NCBI GenBank assembly: GCA_013215385.1
Contig: JABSOY010000011.1
Location: forward strand, 62,001-126,000
Source of the DNA: Colwellia sp.
GTDB taxonomy: Bacteria; Pseudomonadota; Gammaproteobacteria; Enterobacterales; Alteromonadaceae
Length of the DNA stretch: 64,000 nucleotides
Direction: 5' to 3'
The notes beneath the pieces are model-generated. The model saw nothing but the letters and a program-made list of their open reading frames with translations. It searched no databases and had not been told where the DNA came from. Shown in pieces: positions 53,102 to 61,583 of this stretch. The translations under genes were made by a program, and so were the position numbers. Within the stretch, counting starts at the first letter, position 1, and each line of letters opens with the position of its first letter.

Positions 53102-54235
53102 ATGTTAAAAGCCTATCAAAAGTTATTTTATCAAAATAATTTTCAATACGACCACGCACAAGTACATGCTGTCGCCAAGTTAGCCGAACTCTCTACATCA
53201 ATATGCGAACAAGAAAACACCACTTGGTATACGTACTTTCTCAGAAAACCTCCAACCATATTAGGAATTTATTTTTATGGACGAGTAGGGCGTGGGAAAA
53301 CCATGCTTATGGATCTTTTTTATCAAAACTTAACAATCAAAAAGAAAGAACGTATTCACTTTCATCGGTTCATGGAAGAGGTGCACCAACAACTATTTGA
53401 ATGTTCTGGACAAAGTGACCCATTAAAAGTAGTGGCTAAATCTTGGGCAAAAAGAGTTAAGGTATTATGTTTCGATGAATTTTTTGTCTCAGATATCGGC
53501 GATGCAATGTTGTTGTCAGGTTTGTTTAATGAGCTATTTAAACAAGGCGTTATTTTAATTGCGACCTCTAATAGCAAGCCTGAACAGCTTTATCGCAATG
53601 GTTTACAGAGACAACGATTTCTACCTACTATTGATTTGATCAACCAGCATTGCCAAGTATTACCTGTTGATGGCGAAGTCGATCATCGATTAGAGCACTA
53701 TCAAGTAGCGCCAGCCTATAGAGATTATTCATACCCATTTCTTAAAAAAGAAAATGAGCTAACAGACCGTTTCATGCAGTTTACGGGGCAATATTGTCAG
53801 TCGGGCTATTTAACCGTCAATAATAGAGATATTCCCTATCAAGCTAAACATCTTAACGTGATATATTTTGATTTTTACGCTCTTTGCGCGGGACCGAGAA
53901 GCCAACGCGACTACATAAACTTGGCAGACAATTTTCAGATAGTTTTACTCGATAAAGTGCCACAATTTTCGGGTGAAAAAATAAATTCTGTTGCTGCTGG
54001 TGTTGAAGATGGTTATCAACGTAATGCTAGTATGTTGGACCAGCTTCGTCATTTAGATGATGAAGCTAGGCGTTTTATCGCCCTTGTTGATGAATTTTAT
54101 GATCGTAAAGTTCGCCTCATTATTAATGCAGAAGTAGATATTATTGAACTTTATCAAGGGGAACAATTAAGCTTTGAATTTGCCCGCTGCCAATCCCGTT
54201 TAATTGAAATGCAAAGTTTAGCTATTAGCCATTAA
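53102..54235 (+). CDS. zapE: Cell division protein ZapE (AFG1-like ATPase)
   Basis: ZapE is a cytoplasmic AAA-type ATPase that in E. coli binds FtsZ late in division, notably under low oxygen and heat. The 377-residue protein has Walker A GRVGRGKTMLMDLFY (about 65), RIHFHRFMEEVHQQL, Walker B KVLCFDEFFVSDIGDAMLLS, the sensor ILIATSNSKPEQLY, and the C-terminal DEFYDRKVRLII. The start at 53102 (MLKAYQKLFYQN) is used because the earlier GTG sits in the terminator of csp. Residues are somewhat divergent from E. coli, so a paralogue is possible. Confidence 0.9.
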   Translation: MLKAYQKLFYQNNFQYDHAQVHAVAKLAELSTSICEQENTTWYTYFLRKPPTILGIYFYGRVGRGKTMLMDLFYQNLTIKKKERIHFHRFMEEVHQQLFECSGQSDPLKVVAKSWAKRVKVLCFDEFFVSDIGDAMLLSGLFNELFKQGVILIATSNSKPEQLYRNGLQRQRFLPTIDLINQHCQVLPVDGEVDHRLEHYQVAPAYRDYSYPFLKKENELTDRFMQFTGQYCQSGYLTVNNRDIPYQAKHLNVIYFDFYALCAGPRSQRDYINLADNFQIVLLDKVPQFSGEKINSVAAGVEDGYQRNASMLDQLRHLDDEARRFIALVDEFYDRKVRLIINAEVDIIELYQGEQLSFEFARCQSRLIEMQSLAISH

Positions 54236-54400
54236 TTAGCTATATTCACTATTTATTAGTTTTATTAGTTTTTAATTACATTCGCCATACACATATCATT
54301 CTGATTTATAATGACTTTTTTTATTGGCATTGCTCTTGTAATAGGTAATACAAACAGGCATATATTATTAATAAAAAATTCAATTAGAGAAGGAAAGAAT

Positions 54401-55210
54401 ATGAAAACATTAATTGCTAGCGCACTAATCTTAGCAAGCAGCAGTACTTTTGCCTATGAAGCATCATTTTCAAACGATTCATGTGATGCAGATATTTCTG
54501 GTGGAATTAAAATAACGCCTTCTGCTATTGAGTTCTCAAAAAATAAAAAACAACTCTACAAAATTGTTAATAATGAAACCTTATTCGTTGATGACGAGCA
54601 AGTTGATTTAACTTACAGCCAACAGTCATTAGTGACAGAATATTCAACAAGTATACGAGCGGTTGTACCTCAAGTAAAAAATATTGCTTTAGATGCTATC
54701 GATTTGGCAAGTGATGGTGTGAACCTAGCGTTTAATGAGTTGTTAGGTGATGGCAATGATGTTGGTGCTGAAATTACCGCGCAACTTGCTGAGATACGAG
54801 TAGAAGTTGATCAGGGTTTTAGCAGCAATAAAGAAATTTATTTTGACGAAGATGGTTTCTCTGGAGATGACTTTTTTAGTAAAGACTTTGAGCAACGTAT
54901 TGAAAGTGCAGTTGAAAGCACAGTACAAAATTCTATTGGTAGCTTAATGATTGCCGTAGGTCAGCAAATGTTATTCTCAGGTGGAGATTCAGATACTTTT
55001 GAAACACGTATGGAAAATTTTGGCGAAAAAATAGAGCATGAAATGGAAGCTCGTGGCGAACAAATTGAAAAACGTGGCGAAGCTCTTTGTCAGTCAGTGG
55101 TTGCTATTGATGCATTGGAGAATCAATTAGCTAATGACGTTGAAGAACTGCAAGGTATAAATTTATTAACGACCAGTATCTCAGCTAAAACTAATAAAAA
55201 TCTTATGTAA
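54401..55210 (+). CDS. YggN-like periplasmic protein (DUF2884)
   Basis: A 269-residue protein from the ATG at 54401 (AGAAGGAA upstream) with a signal peptide ending near SSTFAYEA. The mature start FSNDSCDADISGGIKITPSA is typical of DUF2884/YggN, followed by LYKIVNNETLFVDDEQVDLT and a helical, acidic C-terminus. Near the end a repeated charged helix (MEARGEQIEKRGEALCQ) suggests a coiled coil. Function unknown. Independent of zapE by a 165-base gap. Confidence 0.85.
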   Translation: MKTLIASALILASSSTFAYEASFSNDSCDADISGGIKITPSAIEFSKNKKQLYKIVNNETLFVDDEQVDLTYSQQSLVTEYSTSIRAVVPQVKNIALDAIDLASDGVNLAFNELLGDGNDVGAEITAQLAEIRVEVDQGFSSNKEIYFDEDGFSGDDFFSKDFEQRIESAVESTVQNSIGSLMIAVGQQMLFSGGDSDTFETRMENFGEKIEHEMEARGEQIEKRGEALCQSVVAIDALENQLANDVEELQGINLLTTSISAKTNKNLM

Positions 55211-55282
55211 TAAGCTGAAAGTAAAGACAGTATTTCTCTAGAGTTATTTATAGTCTCTGACCCCAACCATTTTCTATAAATA

Positions 55283-55325
55283 AAAAAGCGAGCAAAGACT
55301 ATAAATCTTGCTCGCTTTTATTTTT
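55283..55325. terminator. Bidirectional terminator after the YggN-like gene
   Basis: AAAAGCGAGCAA and TTGCTCGCTTTT form a 12-bp stem, with T-rich flanks on both strands. It lies between two convergent genes. Confidence 0.9.
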
Positions 55326-55367
55326 AAGATAAAAGTATTAATTAATGAGACTGGTATGGTAAATATT

Positions 55368-56591
55368 CTAACTATTTGCCAGTTGTGATTGTTCATCTGC
55401 CCAAGCAAGAGCTTCATTATAATCTTTAATAACTTTATCTTTATCAATACCAAGCTTTTTCATAACAACTGCGGTTTTATCCCATTCAGCATGCTCAATT
55501 AATTCCAATAATTTTATTAAGGAAGCTAATACGCCTTTTTTAGTGAGTAAGGGCTCTTTGATTTCTTGGGAAAGTGGTAGTTTTTCTAATACAGTCTCAA
55601 GTGTCTCATCTAAAATAGCATCAATTAATGATAATAGTCCGGTCAAAAAGGCAATGGATGCATCGACAGGTGCACTAATATCTTGAGCGACCAATTCACA
55701 GAATTTTGCCCGTGCCATGGCTGAATTGATTAATTCTGAAGGTTTATCAGGGTTTACATTAACGGCAAACATTAAACCCAAAAAGCGCTTTAACTCACCC
55801 GAACCTAAGGTAACAAGTGCTTGTTTAATCGATGATATTTCGTTTCTTCTTCTAAAGATAGGAGAATTTGCATACCTTAAAAGCTTGTAAGATAAGGTGA
55901 CGTCACGTTCGAAAACTGAGGTTATGTTAACTAAGTCTAATTCAGGTTTAGATGTTTCATAGAGTAATTCTGCCATAGCCATTTGCGAGGGAGATAAACT
56001 TTTTGTTTTAACCATTTCTGGTTTGGCAAAGAAGAATCCCTGAAAAAGCTCAAAGCCTAATTCAAGCGCTTGGTTATATTCCTCGTAAGTTTCAACCTTT
56101 TCAGCCAATAATTTAATATCTGGATAATTGGCAATTGCTTCCTTAACTTCTTTGATGTCTTCTAGACTGGAAATTTTCCAATCTATTTTTATAATTTTGA
56201 TAAAAGGATAAAAATGTGTCCAAACCTTTTTATGTACGTAGTCATCAAGGGCAAGGGTATAACCTTGATCTGAGAGGTCTTTGCAAATAGCGAGGAGTTT
56301 CTTACCGGGTTTAACCGTTTCGAGTATTTCAACGACGACTTCCTCGGGAGACAACATTTTTGCATAGCCAAGGCTAAGTGTTTCAAGGGTAAAATTAATA
56401 AACGCGGGTTTATTGGCGGTAAACTCACCAATGCCCAAATTAAATTTACTGGCCTCGATCATTTTTGTTGTGGCTTCATCACCATCAATTTCAGGAAAAA
56501 CATTATCAATACTGTCTCTAAATAACAATTCATAGGCAAAGAGGTTTTTGTCTTTATCTAGAATGGGCTGCCGGGCGGCATAAAAATACAT
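55368..56591 (-). CDS. EAL-HDOD signalling protein (YuxH-like)
   Basis: A 407-residue cytoplasmic protein. The N-terminal EAL domain (about 1-200) begins ARQPILDKDKNLFAYELLFR, where the EAL triad reads YELL, but it keeps FINF, VVEILE, LALDDY, IIKIDW, LLAEKVE and the GFELFQGFFF end. The C-terminal HDOD domain (about 205-400) includes VTLSYKLLRYANSPIFRRRN. Related EAL-HDOD proteins can hydrolyse cyclic di-GMP or act as sensors; the residue set is compatible with activity but unproven. Unlinked to the HDOD gene at 48924. Confidence 0.92.
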   Translation of the reverse strand: MYFYAARQPILDKDKNLFAYELLFRDSIDNVFPEIDGDEATTKMIEASKFNLGIGEFTANKPAFINFTLETLSLGYAKMLSPEEVVVEILETVKPGKKLLAICKDLSDQGYTLALDDYVHKKVWTHFYPFIKIIKIDWKISSLEDIKEVKEAIANYPDIKLLAEKVETYEEYNQALELGFELFQGFFFAKPEMVKTKSLSPSQMAMAELLYETSKPELDLVNITSVFERDVTLSYKLLRYANSPIFRRRNEISSIKQALVTLGSGELKRFLGLMFAVNVNPDKPSELINSAMARAKFCELVAQDISAPVDASIAFLTGLLSLIDAILDETLETVLEKLPLSQEIKEPLLTKKGVLASLIKLLELIEHAEWDKTAVVMKKLGIDKDKVIKDYNEALAWADEQSQLANS

Positions 56592-56833
56592 AAAAAGTCC
56601 TGATTACATCGTTATTACATTGAATATATTGGAAAAAGCATTAATTAGCATTGTTTTTTTTTACATATTTTAAACTGGCATAAAAACAATACGATTTATA
56701 ACTTATTTATTATAGATGAAAATAAGAAAAGTATAGTAATCAGTCATTATCTCGTCGTACTATTCCATACTTATTTTTCTATCTCATTACATTTGCCAAT
56801 AAATATTAATATTGTTGATGTGATAATTACTTT

Positions 56834-58339
56834 ATGGAGGTTAATTTGGCATTTGGAACCATGATTTCTTTAGCATTATATTTTATTGCTATGATCGGTA
56901 TAGGTTTATACGCTTATAAAAAATCTACTAGCGACGCCGCTGGTTACATGTTGGGGGGACGTAGTTTAAGTCCGTCTGTTACCGCGCTCTCTGCTGGTGC
57001 TTCCGATATGAGTGGCTGGATGTTGATGGGCTTGCCTGGCGCAATGTATGTTACGGGTTTAAGTAGTATTTGGATAGCAATAGGCTTAGTGATAGGCGCG
57101 TATTTTAACTACTTAATTGTCGCACCTCGTCTGAGAACTTATACGGAAGTTGCTAATGACTCAATAACCTTGCCAGACTTTTTTGAGCATCGCTTTAAAG
57201 ATGAACGCCATCTGTTAAGAGTAGTCTCATCCGTAGTTATCATTCTATTTTTTACGCTATATACATCATCAGGTATTGTTGCCGGCGGAAAGTTATTTGA
57301 AAGTTCATTTGGTTTGAATTATGAAATAGGCCTTTATGTGACTGCTGGTGTAGTTGTGCTTTACACGATGTTTGGTGGGTTTTTAGCGGTAAGCTTAACT
57401 GATTTCGTGCAAGGTTGTATTATGTTTATTGCCCTTGTACTGGTACCTTTTGTGGTTATCAGTGATATTGGTGGTTTGTCTGTAATGCACGAAACGATTA
57501 GTACCCTTGATGCTGATAAATTTAATATGTTCCAGGGGGTTAGTGCCCTCGCGATTATTTCGGCTATGGCGTGGGGTTTAGGTTATTTTGGTCAACCGCA
57601 TATCATTGTTCGTTTTATGGCGATTCGTTCCACTAAAGATTTACCTACAGCACGTCGTATAGGTATGACTTGGATGATCGTTACTGTTTGTGGTGCTACA
57701 GCAACCGGTTTTGCAGGCATTGCGTATATAGCCAAAACAGGCGTAACACTGGGGGATCCTGAGACGATTTTTATTCTACTCTCACAAGTTTTATTTCACC
57801 CTTTAATTGCTGGCTTTTTATTAGCAGCAATTTTAGCGGCAATTATGAGTACTATTTCGTCGCAGCTATTAGTGACTTCAAGCTCATTAACGGGGGATTT
57901 TTATCAAGCTTTCCTTAATAAAGAAGCGACAGATAAACAGCTGGTCTTTGTTGGTCGTTTGTCAGTACTTATCGTCGCCATTGTTTCGGTATTTTTAGCG
58001 TACGATCGTAATAGTTCTATATTAAGCTTAGTGAGTAATGCTTGGGCAGGTTTTGGTGCCGCTTTTGGTCCGTTAGTTATATTGAGTCTTCATTGGAAGA
58101 AGATGAATAAACAAGGGGCATTAGCGGGGATGTTAACCGGCGCGTTTACCGTGTTGTTTTGGATTTATGCACCTATAACTATTGGTGGAGAGTCGTTGAG
58201 CTCATTGATGTATGAAATTGTACCAGGCTTTATTTTAGCGACACTTGCTATCGTTGTAGTAAGTAAGATAACTACTGCGCCAGAAGCATCTGTTGAGAAA
58301 ATGTTTGATGATATGGTTGAGCAACATAATAACGGTTAG
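56834..58339 (+). CDS. putP: Sodium/proline symporter PutP
   Basis: PutP imports proline with Na+. The 501-residue protein has about 13 helices with SSS-family motifs: ALSAGASDMSGWMLMGLPGA, VAPRLRTYTEVANDSITLPD, GYFGQPHIIVRFMAIRS, and AILAAIMSTISSQLLVTSSS LTGDFYQ. These carry the Na+ and substrate residues near TM1 and TM8. No putA is adjacent. Its terminator is at 58391-58428. Confidence 0.95.
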   Translation: MEVNLAFGTMISLALYFIAMIGIGLYAYKKSTSDAAGYMLGGRSLSPSVTALSAGASDMSGWMLMGLPGAMYVTGLSSIWIAIGLVIGAYFNYLIVAPRLRTYTEVANDSITLPDFFEHRFKDERHLLRVVSSVVIILFFTLYTSSGIVAGGKLFESSFGLNYEIGLYVTAGVVVLYTMFGGFLAVSLTDFVQGCIMFIALVLVPFVVISDIGGLSVMHETISTLDADKFNMFQGVSALAIISAMAWGLGYFGQPHIIVRFMAIRSTKDLPTARRIGMTWMIVTVCGATATGFAGIAYIAKTGVTLGDPETIFILLSQVLFHPLIAGFLLAAILAAIMSTISSQLLVTSSSLTGDFYQAFLNKEATDKQLVFVGRLSVLIVAIVSVFLAYDRNSSILSLVSNAWAGFGAAFGPLVILSLHWKKMNKQGALAGMLTGAFTVLFWIYAPITIGGESLSSLMYEIVPGFILATLAIVVVSKITTAPEASVEKMFDDMVEQHNNG

Positions 58340-58390
58340 TGAACTCATCGAAGTTGAAAACTGAAAATTGAAAATTGATAATTTAATAAG

Positions 58391-58428
58391 AAAAAGCCTG
58401 ATATTGCTATTCAATATCAGGCTTTTTA
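58391..58428 (+). terminator. Terminator after putP
   Basis: AAAAAGCCTGATATTG and CAATATCAGGCTTTTT make a 16-bp perfect stem with loop CTATT. Confidence 0.95.
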
Positions 58429-58476
58429 TGTTCAGGATGAACGGTCATGATTATTGTTCCAGACAAATCATCAGTC

Positions 58477-58560
58477 CCTACATCCATGTAGGTAATGTCA
58501 CGGAGCTGTGACTGCATGGATGCAGAAAGTAGAATAACGCAGGAGCAGTTATCGAGCTGG
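58477..58560. repeat. Dispersed intergenic repeat, copy 2
   Basis: This segment has two short palindromes, CCTACATCCATGTAGG (58477-58492) and CTGCATGGATGCAG (58512-58525), and ends GAGCAGTTATCGAG. The second part matches the copy at 2738-2790. Located between putP's terminator and the anti-sigma factor stop. Confidence 0.6.
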
Positions 58561-58599
58561 CATAGAGCGACGATTCTAATTCAGGTTAGTGACGAATGA

Positions 58600-59313
58600 C
58601 TAAATCGACCAACGAACATTTTCACCAATTGTTTTTTGCCACTGCTGCAGCGATTCATTTTTGTCGCCAATAACAATAATATTACTGTGTTTAAATTGTT
58701 GAGAATTACCAATAAGTTCTGCATTAGAAAAATTAGCACTAAACTCAAGTTGTTCATTACGAGGAACAACAAAAACAGTTACCGTACTCGTTTCGCCTTG
58801 GAAAACTAAATGCAGGCTTTTCATGCCATCAAAACGACAATAATCAGCAAAAAGTAATTTTCCAATGTCTGAAGTAAAGGTGCCATTAAAGGCGGCCATT
58901 TTAGTGTTTAACGAGCTTAGACTGACAATTGCAGGTGCAGTATTGGAAAAATAATCTTTTTCATGATTAACATGAGCTATCGCATAATCACCCAAGTTAC
59001 TATAAGCACTAGAAAACTGCATAAAATTAAATGTTAATCCCATGACAAAGGCGACAGATGCCGCCAATGCTAAGCGTACTCGACCTTTACGTTTTTGTTG
59101 TTGATGGCTTGCTAACGTTTGACGTAAAATTAATTTGTCACTGAGATCGTCAGGAACATCAACATTCATTGCTTTAAAAAGCCGACTGTCTAAGTCTTCT
59201 AACTCTTGGGTAAACTTTTGCTTTGCGGGATCTTCTTTCATCGCAGCAAGCATGTCTTCTTCACGTGTATTTGGATCTGCATAAATACGACGTCTAAACT
59301 GCAAATCATCCAT
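58600..59313 (-). CDS. DUF3379 protein, probable anti-sigma factor
   Basis: A protein of about 237 residues with an N-terminal cytoplasmic segment (MDDLQFRRRIYADPNTREED), one membrane helix near 77-96 and a periplasmic C-terminal domain. The DUF3379 family is typically encoded after an ECF sigma gene. The start at 59313 overlaps the sigma gene by 8 bases (ATGGATGA) and is preceded by AGAGG; an upstream methionine is less likely. It probably binds the sigma factor at the membrane and releases it on a signal. Confidence 0.83.
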   Translation of the reverse strand: MDDLQFRRRIYADPNTREEDMLAAMKEDPAKQKFTQELEDLDSRLFKAMNVDVPDDLSDKLILRQTLASHQQQKRKGRVRLALAASVAFVMGLTFNFMQFSSAYSNLGDYAIAHVNHEKDYFSNTAPAIVSLSSLNTKMAAFNGTFTSDIGKLLFADYCRFDGMKSLHLVFQGETSTVTVFVVPRNEQLEFSANFSNAELIGNSQQFKHSNIIVIGDKNESLQQWQKTIGENVRWSI

Positions 59314-59845
59314 TGTACTGGCCTCTAACTTTGGGTTCATCATCTAAAGCTTCTTTCAACTGATTACGCGCTCTAAACAACCTTGTCATTACGGTATTTT
59401 TATTTAAATCGAGCAATTTGGCTATTTCTTCACCAGAAAATCCACCAATAACTTGTAATACTAACGGCTCTCGATATTCTTCAGGCATTTTGGCTATTTT
59501 ATCACGTAGCCATTGGTTTTCGATCTCTTGCTCGTTGCTCGCTGAGTGAGTATCGGTGATCGAAGCTTCATCATATTCGCTCATATCAAAGCGCTTACGT
59601 TCGAAACGACGAGCATTCTCTCGACGAAGGATCGTGATCAACCATGACTTAGCTGCTTTTTCATCTTTCAATGAGTCTAAAGCCCGCCATGCCCGTAAAA
59701 ATGTTTCTTGCACCAAATCTTCTGCGACGTGTTTGTCGTGACAAAGCCAATAAGCGTAACGAAATAAATCGCCATGCAAAGCTTTGACTAGTGCTTCATA
59801 TCTAACTTGTTTTGTTGCCATGTTGTAAGAGACCTGAGCGGACAT
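59306..59845 (-). CDS. ECF-type RNA polymerase sigma factor
   Basis: A 179-residue sigma-70 family protein with region 2 (LFRYAYWLCHDKHVAEDLVQ, ETFLRAWRAL) and region 4 (MPEEYREPLVLQVIGGFSGE, EIAKLLDLNKNTVMTRLFRA). It lacks regions 1 and 3, as ECF factors do. Translation may begin at the second methionine (59821). It is coupled to the DUF3379 gene. Target promoters cannot be read from the window. Confidence 0.92.
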   Translation of the reverse strand: MSAQVSYNMATKQVRYEALVKALHGDLFRYAYWLCHDKHVAEDLVQETFLRAWRALDSLKDEKAAKSWLITILRRENARRFERKRFDMSEYDEASITDTHSASNEQEIENQWLRDKIAKMPEEYREPLVLQVIGGFSGEEIAKLLDLNKNTVMTRLFRARNQLKEALDDEPKVRGQYNG

Positions 59846-59880
59846 TATTTTATTTCGCTATTGGTAAATTTATTTTAATT

Positions 59881-61575
59881 TTATGGATTCAACGTTATTA
59901 GAACGGGCTGATGCTGTTTATTACTTTTCAAATTGGTCGCTGAAATACCTTGTTTGTTCATTCTTTGAATAATTATCAACAATTGACTTCCTTGCCACTC
60001 TTTTTGACTTTTTCCGTAATAGCATTGTTGTAAATTATTCATTTCTTGTGCGAGTTCTTTTTCGTCAATGTTAGTTAATGCTTCATCAAGTGTAGCTGTT
60101 TGTAGTAGGCCTGCTTGCATTTGTAAATCATTTAACCAAGATGGCATAAGTGATAAGACGGTTAAACCTTTGTTTTTCTTACATGCAGCTATTAATGCAA
60201 GGTAAGCGTCAGCTGCATGATGCTGCTTATTTGAAGACTTCTTAGCAGATTTTCTTTGCCATTTAGTACTGATAAACCAAGCTAACGTCGTTAATAGCCA
60301 TAACGCTAAAAATAACCACTGTAACCAAGACGTTTTTGTAACAATAATAGTTCTAGCTGGTGTTATTGCTTTTAATTGTTCGTTTGAAGTTATAACGGGA
60401 GCTACTTCTAGATCAGGGTTTGGTAAAACTGTGATTTTTTGTGCAGCAATGGTAGCAACTTGGTAGCGGTTGGTAACGGTATTCCACCAGGGGATATTTA
60501 TTTCAGGTAATTGATACTCTCCTGATTTACTGGCAACAATAGCGAAATTTCTGACTTTTTGACTGACTAAATGTCCACTACTCATACCTGTATGTAGTTG
60601 CGCTTGGTCGGGATATACTTTTAATCCTTTTGGTACTGTCATTTCCAGGACGGGTAATTGTTCTTCAGATAATCCCGCCGCGGTTAAAGTGATTGAGCGA
60701 GTAATAGGCTCACCGACTTTAAATGTAGTCAGTTCTGGTTGCCAGTTCTGATGAATAGCCAATAAGTTACTTGGTAACCAAGTACCTTGAAAAGTATCGG
60801 GTATTGGGCGAACCGTTAATGGCAGTTCATCGCCAATAACACTGACGGGTTTCGTTTCTGAAAAACTAAACATGTTATTTCTACGGGTTGAAGGCACTAA
60901 TATTTCACCTGAAAAAACAGGCGATTTTAAAATAAATTCACCACTTTTTTGCGGGCTAATCGTGTAAGTTCTTTCAATAACGCGGTAACGACGACCATTG
61001 ATGATAGTATCGCTTTCTTTATCTTTGCCTATTTGTGTAATGGTTGCTTCGTTTAAGCTCGGTTCAGTTAAACTGCCACGTTTTAATTCAGCGGCAAAAT
61101 GAAGTTTTACGGTAAGTGTTAGCTGTTGTTGCACATAAACCTCGTTTACTGAAATATTAGAGGTTATAAAGAGATCTTGTTGTTTATCTGCTCGCGGATC
61201 ATTTTCAGCTAATACTTTAACATTGATCGCTTGGGTTGATATTCCTTCAATGGTTAAAGGAGGAATAACAAAGTCTCCAGCGGTTTTGGCAATAATCAAA
61301 GTACTCCATGTCGTGGTCCGTGTAGTTTTAAAGTTCACCATGCTCGTTTGTGAGCTAACGGATGTTCTACCGACAATAAAATCTTTTAGCAATGCCGAAG
61401 TATTAAGGGCATTTGTATTTACATCATCATCAATGATGATTTTCAAAATAAATGATTCGTTAACTACAACAGGGTTTTTATCTATGGTGGCGCTAATTTT
61501 ACTGGCAGCAAAAGCGTTACCTGCAATGGCGATATGACAAAAGAGTATGACAAGTAATGCTGTTATTTTTTTCAT
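59881..61575 (-). CDS. BatD family protein
   Basis: A protein of about 564 residues with a signal peptide (ITALLVILFCHIAIAGNAFA), several Ig-like beta domains (KISATIDKNPVVVNESFILK, VNEVYVQQQLTLTVKLHFAA, GEPITRSITLTAAGLSEEQL), and one helix near 425-445 (WLQWLFLALWLLTTLAWFIS), followed by a cytoplasmic tail. BatD proteins are members of aerotolerance-type operons with MoxR ATPases and VWA proteins, but their exact role is not settled. Start could also be the GTG at 61590, overlapping the VWA gene stop. Confidence 0.9.
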   Translation of the reverse strand: MKKITALLVILFCHIAIAGNAFAASKISATIDKNPVVVNESFILKIIIDDDVNTNALNTSALLKDFIVGRTSVSSQTSMVNFKTTRTTTWSTLIIAKTAGDFVIPPLTIEGISTQAINVKVLAENDPRADKQQDLFITSNISVNEVYVQQQLTLTVKLHFAAELKRGSLTEPSLNEATITQIGKDKESDTIINGRRYRVIERTYTISPQKSGEFILKSPVFSGEILVPSTRRNNMFSFSETKPVSVIGDELPLTVRPIPDTFQGTWLPSNLLAIHQNWQPELTTFKVGEPITRSITLTAAGLSEEQLPVLEMTVPKGLKVYPDQAQLHTGMSSGHLVSQKVRNFAIVASKSGEYQLPEINIPWWNTVTNRYQVATIAAQKITVLPNPDLEVAPVITSNEQLKAITPARTIIVTKTSWLQWLFLALWLLTTLAWFISTKWQRKSAKKSSNKQHHAADAYLALIAACKKNKGLTVLSLMPSWLNDLQMQAGLLQTATLDEALTNIDEKELAQEMNNLQQCYYGKSQKEWQGSQLLIIIQRMNKQGISATNLKSNKQHQPVLITLNP

Positions 61576-61583
61576 CGAGATTA

